In this document: one piece after another, positions 57,919-64,000 of the stretch | Position numbering within the stretch: the stretch's first letter is position 1 | How the letters are laid out: every line of letters starts with the position of its first letter | Assembly (NCBI RefSeq): GCF_017086445.1 | Contig: NZ_CP070968.1 | Span: 496,001 to 560,000 of the forward strand | Reading direction: 5' to 3' | Length of the DNA: 64,000 nt | Source: Brevundimonas fontaquae | GTDB taxonomy: Bacteria; Pseudomonadota; Alphaproteobacteria; Caulobacterales; Caulobacteraceae | Notes under the pieces: generated by a model | What the model saw: only the letters and a program-made list of their open reading frames with translations | What the model was told of the DNA's origin: nothing | The model's database searches: none | Made by a program: the position numbers and the translations under genes

Positions 57919-58443
57919 TTAGAGGCCGGTGTGGATCAGGCGGCCGGTGCTGAAGCCCAGAGCGCGGACGCGGCTCAAGATGCGGTCGCGCTCAGCCTGC
58001 GAGGCATTCTGGTTGCGGTGCCAGATCCACCAGTTCGACTTGTCCGGCAGCCCCATGATGGCCCAGCTGTAGTCCGGGGCATGGTCGTAGACCCAGTAGT
58101 TCTGGCCCGCCAGGCCGCCGAAGCTGAGCAGGCCGGTCAGGCTGAATCGGAACTTCGCATTGGTCGTGGTGTCGGTGACACGGGCGTTGGCGCGCAGCGT
58201 CTCGACCTTGCCGTCGGCGCGCCGGACGCAGGTGACGGTGATGGCGTAGCGGGCGGCGGCGCCCTGCGGCGTGAAGTCGATCTGCGCCCGGCTGCAGTCC
58301 TTCTGGACGTTGTTATGATTGCGCTCGATCTCGAACCACCGGCCGTCGAAGCGGTTCAGATCGACGTTCGACGCCTGGGCGAACGCCAATGACGGCAGGG
58401 CGGCGAAGGCGATGGAGGCGGCGATCAGGCTGGCGCGGAACAT
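57919..58443 (-). CDS. Secreted lipocalin
   Basis: A 174-residue periplasmic protein with a signal peptide (MFRASLIAASIAFAALPSLAFA) and a lipocalin barrel: FDGRWFEIERNHN (GxW motif) and YWVYDHAPDYSWAIMGLPDKSNWWIWHRNQN-type strands (about 110-145). It is like Blc but lacks a lipobox, so it should be soluble. Such proteins bind lipids or small hydrophobic ligands. Confidence 0.87.
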   Translation of the reverse strand: MFRASLIAASIAFAALPSLAFAQASNVDLNRFDGRWFEIERNHNNVQKDCSRAQIDFTPQGAAARYAITVTCVRRADGKVETLRANARVTDTTTNAKFRFSLTGLLSFGGLAGQNYWVYDHAPDYSWAIMGLPDKSNWWIWHRNQNASQAERDRILSRVRALGFSTGRLIHTGL

Positions 58444-58500
58444 GGGCGTATCCTCGTTCGGTTTGGAGGGAATACGATGCGCCGATGCGTCCGGTTGTGA

Positions 58501-59085
58501 TCAGCCCTTCAGACGCGTCCGATTGATCGCCCATTCGTCGCGCGTCTGGCCCCATAGATCGATGGCGATGTCCTGGAGGGGTTCGGGCAGGACGCCCGGT
58601 CCGCGATTGCGCGAACCCAACCGTGTTGCGACCGCCGCCGAGGGCAGGTTCTCGGGCGCGATGCAGTGGATCACGTCTTCCCAGCCCAGCACGTCGAAGG
58701 CGTAGTCCATCGTGGCTGCGGCCGCTTCTACGGCATAGCCCTTGCCGGTGGCGTCGCGATGCAGGCTCCAGCCCACCTCGCGGCCGGGCCAGCCATAGGG
58801 GTGAAGCGGCCCGACGCGGCCGATCCACTGGCCGGTCTCCTTTTCCAGGATGGAGAACATGCCCTCTCCCGTCAGGGCCCACATCCCCGCGACGGTGCAG
58901 ATCAGACGCCAGACCTGGGGCGCGGGCTGAACCCCGCCGATGAAGCGGGCGGTCTCGGGATCGGCCATGAACGCGGCCCAGCGCGGAAAGTCTTCAATCG
59001 CCGGCGGACGCAGGATCAGTCGTTCTGTCTCCAGGGTCGGCCCCAGAACGACGTGGGGCGGGAGGGCGTAGGCGGGGTCATTCAC
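58501..59085 (-). CDS. GNAT-family N-acetyltransferase
   Basis: A 194-residue acetyltransferase of the RimJ/RimL type: LETERLILRPPAIEDFPRW, WIGRVGPLHPYGWPGREVG, the CoA-binding segment RDATGKGYAVEAAAATMDYAF and ENLPSAAVATRLG. The substrate is unknown; N-terminal protein acetylation or a small molecule are possible. It is coupled to thpR by an ATGA overlap (59082-59085). Confidence 0.88.
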   Translation of the reverse strand: MNDPAYALPPHVVLGPTLETERLILRPPAIEDFPRWAAFMADPETARFIGGVQPAPQVWRLICTVAGMWALTGEGMFSILEKETGQWIGRVGPLHPYGWPGREVGWSLHRDATGKGYAVEAAAATMDYAFDVLGWEDVIHCIAPENLPSAAVATRLGSRNRGPGVLPEPLQDIAIDLWGQTRDEWAINRTRLKG

Positions 59086-59621
59086 AGCAGATACTCCCGC
59101 TCCAGTTCGTAATGGCTGCCGCTGTCTGTCAGTACGCTGGAATACAGGCCGAAGCGGTCGATGCGGATCGGCGGCGAATGCAGCAGGTTGTGCCCCGACA
59201 CCCAGGCGCCGAGCCGGTCGGGATTGGTCTGGGTCTTCAGATAGGCCAGGGTCACATGCGGTTTGTAGGCGCGCGCCTCCATGCCGATCCCGGCGCGTTC
59301 TCCGGCGGCCTTGCAGCGCCCGGCGAGAACCGACAGGCGCTCATTGGGCGTTTCGACCCCGGCCCACAGCGTATGGCTGCGGTGGTCGTCGCCGAAACAG
59401 CCGACGCCCTTCAGCGCGATCTCGAACGGACCGCCCGTCACGCGCGTCAGCTCCGACGCCAGGTCGTCGGCGCGGCGTTCGTCGGTCTCGCCATAGAAGG
59501 CGAGCGTGACGTGCAGGGCGTCCAGCGGCCGCCACCTTGCGCCGGGCAGGCCCGATTGCCGTCGTTTCAGCGTCTCTCCGACATCGGGGGGCAGGGTCAG
59601 GGCGGTGAACAGACGAAGCAT
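59082..59621 (-). CDS. thpR: RNA 2',3'-cyclic phosphodiesterase
   Basis: A 179-residue 2H phosphoesterase. Two H-x-T motifs, HVTLAFYG and HVTLAYLK, face each other about 83 residues apart. It opens MLRLFTALTLPPDVGETL, the ThpR head. ATG 59621 is preferred; the open frame extends upstream without similarity. It hydrolyses 2',3'-cyclic phosphate ends of RNA. Coupled to the GNAT gene. Confidence 0.9.
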   Translation of the reverse strand: MLRLFTALTLPPDVGETLKRRQSGLPGARWRPLDALHVTLAFYGETDERRADDLASELTRVTGGPFEIALKGVGCFGDDHRSHTLWAGVETPNERLSVLAGRCKAAGERAGIGMEARAYKPHVTLAYLKTQTNPDRLGAWVSGHNLLHSPPIRIDRFGLYSSVLTDSGSHYELEREYLL

Positions 59622-59751
59622 GCGACCGAAGGTAGCGGCCGGAACACAAGCCTCCAAGTCCGGTTTTCCTTGCAGCGCGGGCCTCGGCTCACGATATTCA
59701 AAGCCTGTGACCGGAGAAGCCTCTCCGGCCAATCGGAGAAAGTTCGTCGCC

Positions 59752-60501
59752 ATGAGCGATTTTAACAACGGTTACGCCCGTCCTCTGCCGCAGACGGCCG
59801 ACATGTCGGTCGACGCCGGCCTGCGCAGCTTCATGCTGGGCGTCTACAACAAACTGGCCCTGGGCCTCGTGGTCGCCGGCGCCCTGGCCTATGTCACCGG
59901 CAATGTGCCGGCGGTGCAGCAGCTGCTGTTCGTCCAGACGGCGGACGGCCGGATCGGCCTGACGATCCTGGGCATGATCGTCCAGTTTTCGCCGCTGGTG
60001 ATGCTGTTCGGCTCGATGTTCTTCATGAAGAACCCGACCGCCAAGGGCGTGAACATGCTCTACTGGGCCGTGGTCGCCACAATCGGCGCGGGCATGGGCG
60101 TGCTGTTCCTTCGCTATACCGGCGGCTCGCTCGCCACCACCTTCCTGGTGACGGCGGCGGCCTTCGGCGGTCTGAGCCTGGTGGGCTATACGACCAAGAA
60201 GGACCTGACCGGCATGGGCACCTTCCTGATCATGGGCGTGATCGGCCTGATCATCGCCTCTATCGTGAACATGTTCCTGCAGTCCGGGACCTTCTATCTG
60301 ATCATCTCGGGCCTGGGCGTGCTGATCTTCTCGGGTCTGATCGCCTACGACACCCAGCGTCTGAAGATGACCTACTACGCCCTGGGCGGCGATCAGAACG
60401 CGATGGGCGTGGCGACCGGCTTCGGCGCTCTGAGCCTGTTCATCAACTTCGTGAACCTGTTCCAATTCCTGCTGGCCTTCATGGGCGGCAACCGGAACTG
60501 A
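59752..60501 (+). CDS. Bax inhibitor-1 (YccA/YbhL-like) membrane protein
   Basis: A 249-residue inner-membrane protein with seven membrane segments and the family motif GLIAYDTQRLKMTYYA at the end. The N-terminus (SDFNNGYARPLP) is cytoplasmic. Such proteins bind or interact with FtsH-type proteases and may conduct calcium. It is followed by a strong terminator at 60527-60552, so it is a single transcription unit. Confidence 0.92.
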   Translation: MSDFNNGYARPLPQTADMSVDAGLRSFMLGVYNKLALGLVVAGALAYVTGNVPAVQQLLFVQTADGRIGLTILGMIVQFSPLVMLFGSMFFMKNPTAKGVNMLYWAVVATIGAGMGVLFLRYTGGSLATTFLVTAAAFGGLSLVGYTTKKDLTGMGTFLIMGVIGLIIASIVNMFLQSGTFYLIISGLGVLIFSGLIAYDTQRLKMTYYALGGDQNAMGVATGFGALSLFINFVNLFQFLLAFMGGNRN

Positions 60502-60526
60502 GGACGGTCGAAAGACGGATGTGAGA

Positions 60527-60552
60527 AGGGCCCCTCACGGGGCCCTTTTTTT
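60527..60552 (+). terminator. Intrinsic terminator after the BI-1 gene
   Basis: AGGGCCCC-TCAC-GGGGCCCT is a perfect 8-bp stem with a 4-base loop, followed by T7 at 60546-60552. It is 26 bases after the BI-1 stop codon. Confidence 0.93.
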
Positions 60553-60615
60553 GATCTCTCTCTGCATCCATTCACGCACTCCAAAGCCTCCTGCGTAAAA
60601 CGGCGAGGCTGATGC

Positions 60616-62583
60616 ATGATCTCTATGATGCGGCGTTTCGGGTGCGGCCTAGGGCTTGGGCTGCTCGTTCTGGCGGCGACAGGCCAGGTTCAGGCCCGAG
60701 TGGAGAGCTCTGCGGCCGAAATACGATTGCCTAACGGCGTCGGCGTCATGGCGCCATCGGCCTGGTCCGTGCGACGAGAGGCGTCGTCAATCATTCTGGA
60801 AACGCCCGAGCCGGGTTCCTTTCTCATCTTCACGGACACCAGCGGCGGGGATGCGGATCACGCCGTAGCCGCAGCGTGGGCGGCTCACGACAAGACTGCT
60901 CTGCCACAGCTCTCTGCGCGAGATCTGCCTTTGCGCGATGGTTGGGCGCAGATCAGAAGCTACGCCTATCGCGCTGAAGAAGGGCGAACAGCCTATGCGC
61001 GCGCCTATCGGGAGGGCGGCGACTGGACGGTCGTTCTTTACGATATGGATGACGCGATCGCGGAAAAGCGCGATTCCCAAATCGAGGTCGCGCTAGGTCG
61101 CCTCCTCCCCCAGGGCTATCGGCGCGAAAACTTCGCCGGGCGCCAGGCTCATCGCCTCGATGCAACGCGGGTCCAGGCGCTGACCGACTTCATCGAGACG
61201 GCCCGGGCCGACCTCGACATCCCGGGTGTCGCGCTAGGGCTCGTGCAGGACGGCGAGGTCGTGTTCCAGGGCGGGTTCGGGGTCCGTGAGATTGGACGGT
61301 CCGAAACCGTCGACGCCGACACCGCCTTCATGATCGGCTCGAACGGCAAGGCCCTGACGACCCTTCTTTTGGCGCGATTGGTTGAACGGGGACTGCTGGA
61401 CTGGGACACGCCGGTGTCCTCAGTCTGGCCGGCCTTCAGGCTGGGCGACGCAGTCACAACGCGACAGGTCCGCGTTCGTCATCTGGTGTGCGCCTGCACT
61501 GGACTGCCGAGACAGGACTACCCGTGGATATTCCAGGGCGACGAAGCCCAGGCGGCGACCGTGCTTGACTGGCTGTCGGAGATGAAGCCGACCAGCGACT
61601 TCGGGGAAATCTATCAATACTCCAACCTGATGGCGGCGGCGGGTGGCTATCTGGCGGCTCACATCCTGCATCCGGAAATGGAGTTGGGCGCGGCCTACGA
61701 TCTGGCCATGCAGGATGAGGTTTTCGGCCCATTGGGTATGACGGAAACGACCTTCAACCAGGCGCGCGTGATGGCGGGCGACCATGCCTCGCCCCATGCG
61801 CTCGACATCGACGGCGTACAGCGGGTCGCCGTGATGGGATTGAACGACGCCGGCGTCCCTTCTCGCCCGGATGGCGGCGAATGGAGCACCGTGCGCGACA
61901 TGCTGCACTATGTGCAGATGGAACTGGCGCGAGGACGCTTGCCGGACGGACGGCGCTATATCGCCGAAGAGCCGCTTGTGGCGCGTCGCATTCCCCAAGT
62001 GGCGGAAGGCAGCGACGAATATTACGGCATGGGCCTGAAGATCGACGAAATCTGGGGTGTGCCCGTCGTTCATCACGGCGGAACCCAGTACGGATATCGG
62101 GCGGACATGATCTGGCTGCCGGACCAGAACGTGGGCGCGGTCATCTTGATCAATTCCGATTCAGGGGCGGCGTTGCGGGCGGTGTTCCGTCGTCGCCTTC
62201 TGGAGGTGCTTTTCGACGGCGAACCGCGCGCCGCGGCGGACCTTGAAAACTATGCGCGCAGGTTTAAGGCCAGTCTGGGTGAAGGGCGTCGGTCGATGAC
62301 AGCACCTGCCGATTCCCAGGCTGCGTCACGACTGGCCGATCGCTATGTCAGCAAGGATTTGGGGCCGCTCACTGTCCATCGGCAAGACGCGTCGACTGTG
62401 TTTGACTTCGGTGGTTGGCGCAGCGAGATGGCCAGCCAAACCGACGACGATGGTGCGACCTCGTTCGTGTCGATCACGCCCGGCGCGGACGGCTATGTCT
62501 TCGAAGAACGCGCCGGCACCAACGGTCGACAACTCGTCACGCGGGAGGGATCGTTCGCCTATGTCTTCGACGAGGTGAAATGA
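60616..62583 (+). CDS. Exported serine hydrolase (beta-lactamase/class C-like)
   Basis: A 655-residue protein with a signal peptide (about residues 1-28, GLGLGLLVLAATGQVQA). Residues about 30-170 are an unknown exported domain. The serine-hydrolase domain (about 185-520) has S-x-x-K in MIGSNGKALTTLL, Y-x-N in YQYSNLMAAAGG and a third motif in VVHHGGTQYGY (HGGT). A C-terminal beta-rich tail (about 540-655) follows. Relatives act on D-peptides, esters or antibiotics. ATG 60616; ATG 60625 is possible. Confidence 0.85.
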   Translation: MISMMRRFGCGLGLGLLVLAATGQVQARVESSAAEIRLPNGVGVMAPSAWSVRREASSIILETPEPGSFLIFTDTSGGDADHAVAAAWAAHDKTALPQLSARDLPLRDGWAQIRSYAYRAEEGRTAYARAYREGGDWTVVLYDMDDAIAEKRDSQIEVALGRLLPQGYRRENFAGRQAHRLDATRVQALTDFIETARADLDIPGVALGLVQDGEVVFQGGFGVREIGRSETVDADTAFMIGSNGKALTTLLLARLVERGLLDWDTPVSSVWPAFRLGDAVTTRQVRVRHLVCACTGLPRQDYPWIFQGDEAQAATVLDWLSEMKPTSDFGEIYQYSNLMAAAGGYLAAHILHPEMELGAAYDLAMQDEVFGPLGMTETTFNQARVMAGDHASPHALDIDGVQRVAVMGLNDAGVPSRPDGGEWSTVRDMLHYVQMELARGRLPDGRRYIAEEPLVARRIPQVAEGSDEYYGMGLKIDEIWGVPVVHHGGTQYGYRADMIWLPDQNVGAVILINSDSGAALRAVFRRRLLEVLFDGEPRAAADLENYARRFKASLGEGRRSMTAPADSQAASRLADRYVSKDLGPLTVHRQDASTVFDFGGWRSEMASQTDDDGATSFVSITPGADGYVFEERAGTNGRQLVTREGSFAYVFDEVK

Positions 62584-62919
62584 TCACTCCACCACCTGAA
62601 ACCGGCGGCCGTCGAAGACCCGCAGCACCTGGGCCAGGTCGCGGCCGCGTTTCAGGATCTGGCCGCCTTCGCCGATGACGGCCCACTGGCCCTGGCGGGT
62701 CTGGAGGGCGGGGCGCTTTTCGATGCGGTAGAGCGGGGCGTCGCCGCTGCGGCGAAAGACGGCGAATTCGGCGAAGTCCTTGTGCCCGACCATGGCGTAG
62801 TCGCGCCATTCGCCCTGCGCGACCATGCGGCCATAGATCCTGAGGATAGGATCCAGTTCGCGGCGGTCGAAGAAGACGGGGCCGGGCGCTGGCGTCGTGT
62901 CGTGAGGGTTCAGGCTCAT
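62584..62919 (-). CDS. DUF2794 protein
   Basis: A 111-residue soluble protein with the DUF2794 pattern: FFDRRELDPILRIYGRMVAQGEWRDYA, EFAVFRRSGDAPLYRIEKRP and ALQTRQGQWAVIGEGGQILKRGRDLAQVLRVF. Function unknown; widespread in alphaproteobacteria. Its stop abuts that of the convergent hydrolase. Confidence 0.9.
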   Translation of the reverse strand: MSLNPHDTTPAPGPVFFDRRELDPILRIYGRMVAQGEWRDYAMVGHKDFAEFAVFRRSGDAPLYRIEKRPALQTRQGQWAVIGEGGQILKRGRDLAQVLRVFDGRRFQVVE

Positions 62920-63241
62920 ACGTCCAACTTAGGCCGCTGGCGGCCCGACGCCAGAGGCGGCCAGGAAATCGACGCAGACACGAAATGGCCCCGTTTCGGT
63001 CCTTCGCCCGCCCGTATGCGCAACGAAATATCGATCATCGGCTCGTCGGAGTTCGGAAGCGTCCCGGATCCTGAACAGCCCCCCCCAGCCCCCCTGGATG
63101 TTTCCAGTTTACGGGCTCCGGCGGCCGATGCTTCCTCCAAGCGAGCGCCCGCCCTGCCTTTCCCCTCCCCCTCCCTGGCAAGGCGGGCGTTTCGCTGTCT
63201 GGAGCTTGCCAGACAGCGCCCCGTCGGCGTCTGACCCCGCC
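62920..63241. other. Intergenic region between DUF2794 and the S1C protease
   Basis: A 322-base gap with no convincing gene. It holds C-rich runs and two nested inverted repeats (GCCCGCC paired with GGCGGGC around 63146-63190, and the hairpin at 63193-63218). It must contain the DUF2794 promoter. The repeats lie on the 3' side of the protease. Confidence 0.5.
63193..63218. terminator. 10-bp perfect hairpin 3' of the S1C protease
   Basis: CGCTGTCTGG-AGCTTG-CCAGACAGCG is a 10-bp stem with a 6-base loop, 24 bases beyond the protease stop on the minus strand. No T-run follows, so its role as terminator, protein site or RNA stabiliser is open. Confidence 0.45.
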
Positions 63242-64000
63242 TTAGAGCGACAGGGTCAGGTTCAGGGCCTCTCCATTTCTGAGCACGGTCGCCTCGACCG
63301 ATCCCGACGCTCCCTGTAGCGCGATCGCGGCCGCGCGAGAGTCGGCGACGGGCGCGCCGGCGATGGCGGTGATCACATCGCCGGCCGTCAGCTCGGCCCG
63401 GGCGGCGGGCGAGCCGGCCGAGACGGCCGTGACCTGGGCACCGCCGTCCTGGTCTCGCAGCGTCGCCCCATAGGCCAGCACCGACTGGGCCCCGACGATC
63501 ACGGGCTGATCAGCGGGCGTCTCGACCGCCAGCGACGTGGTCGCCTCGCGCCCGCCGCGCAGATAGGAGACGCTGAGGTCCGAGCCCGGCGCGGCGATGC
63601 CGATGGTGGCGTTGACCGAGCCGGCGTTGGCGACTGGGCGGCCCTGGATCCGGGTGATGACGTCATTGTGGCGCAGGCCCGCGCGTTCGGCCGGCGATCC
63701 CGGCGCGACATCGGCGACAACGGCCCCACGCACGATGCCCAGATGAAGGTCGCGCGCGCGTTCGGCGTTCAGCGAGCCGAAGATGGCCCCGGTCGCGCCG
63801 CGCTTGACCTCGCCGTTCTTCTTCAACTGGTCGGCGACGTAGAGCATGATCCGCGTCGGCACGGCGAAGGCGATACCGTCATTGCCCCCGCCCAGACCGC
63901 CCGACAGGATCGAGGTGTTGATGCCGATCAGCCGGCCCCGGCTGTCCAGCAGCGGCCCGCCGGAGTTGCCCGAGTTCACGGCCGCGTCGGTCTGGATATA
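63242..64000 (-). CDS. S1C (DegP/HtrA-like) serine protease, C-terminal part
   Basis: The frame is open to the right window edge; 252 residues are seen. It begins within the protease domain with the catalytic Ser loop NSGNSGGPLLDSRGRLIGIN, followed by FAVPT. Two PDZ domains follow (about 75-160 and 170-252, the latter ending LNLTLSL). The His and Asp of the triad lie outside the window. Such proteases handle misfolded envelope proteins. Confidence 0.93.
   Translation of the reverse strand, partial: YIQTDAAVNSGNSGGPLLDSRGRLIGINTSILSGGLGGGNDGIAFAVPTRIMLYVADQLKKNGEVKRGATGAIFGSLNAERARDLHLGIVRGAVVADVAPGSPAERAGLRHNDVITRIQGRPVANAGSVNATIGIAAPGSDLSVSYLRGGREATTSLAVETPADQPVIVGAQSVLAYGATLRDQDGGAQVTAVSAGSPAARAELTAGDVITAIAGAPVADSRAAAIALQGASGSVEATVLRNGEALNLTLSL

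Noticed and set aside
62916..63140. 74-codon minus-strand frame upstream of DUF2794
   Set aside because: No ribosome site or family features; it overlaps C-rich repeats and probably lies in the promoter region.

Overview
The window comes from a GC-rich alphaproteobacterium, most likely Caulobacterales (Brevundimonas/Caulobacter-like). This is inferred from the compact overlapping gene pairs, the GTG/TTG starts and the family set (hrcA-grpE, mmcB, DUF2794, DUF6894, Lrp regulator beside putA, alphaproteobacterial NifU-like protein). No rRNA or tRNA gene was seen, so the species is not fixed.

Layout. (1) 1-9.8 kb is core: an unidentified gene end, grpE and hrcA (minus), rph, a small lipoprotein, glmM and glmS, two Crp/Fnr regulators, a DUF6894 protein and a phosphomannomutase/phosphoglucomutase. 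(2) 9.9-17 kb holds a mannosyltransferase-like GT4, a mannose-1-phosphate guanylyltransferase fused to an AGE-type isomerase domain, and an Lrp regulator divergent from a putA that carries a one-base frameshift. (3) 17.1-32.4 kb is an accessory surface locus: type I secretion ATPase and membrane-fusion protein, a predicted Inh-like protease inhibitor, a redoxin/2OG-Fe(II) oxygenase, a coiled-coil protein, three GT4 glycosyltransferases, a TPR protein, and a 1454-residue RTX protein as the probable secreted substrate. A decayed RTX gene end lies at about 24.06-24.4 kb. (4) 32.4-43.0 kb lies between two equal-length, inverted, apparently identical IS5-family (IS427-like) copies with the same transposase lesions. 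Between them are a KpsM/KpsE/KpsT-like exporter, two more glycosyltransferases, and gmd and rmd. The right IS copy interrupts a methyltransferase gene. (5) 43.5-46.1 kb has a tandem methyltransferase (second half FkbM) and an unknown protein. (6) 46.3-64 kb is core again: argB, pyrimidine-nucleotidase-like HAD, dapD, a histidine kinase, DUF892, yidD-thrS, NifU-like, HAD phosphatase, TPR protein, M17 aminopeptidase, NlpC/P60, mmcB, lipocalin, GNAT, thpR, a BI-1 protein, a large serine hydrolase, DUF2794 and the C-terminal part of an S1C (DegP-like) protease.

How the genes may work together: the window encodes every predicted step from fructose-6-phosphate to GDP-D-rhamnose (AGE-type isomerase domain, phosphomannomutase, guanylyltransferase, Gmd, Rmd), several glycosyltransferases and an ABC polysaccharide exporter. 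These sit beside a type I system and a large calcium-binding RTX protein. The arrangement recalls the Caulobacter S-layer locus, where type I secretion genes neighbour O-antigen genes. I infer a cell-surface glycan plus secreted RTX protein module, with more AT-rich coding and decayed genes suggesting a history of transfer and turnover.
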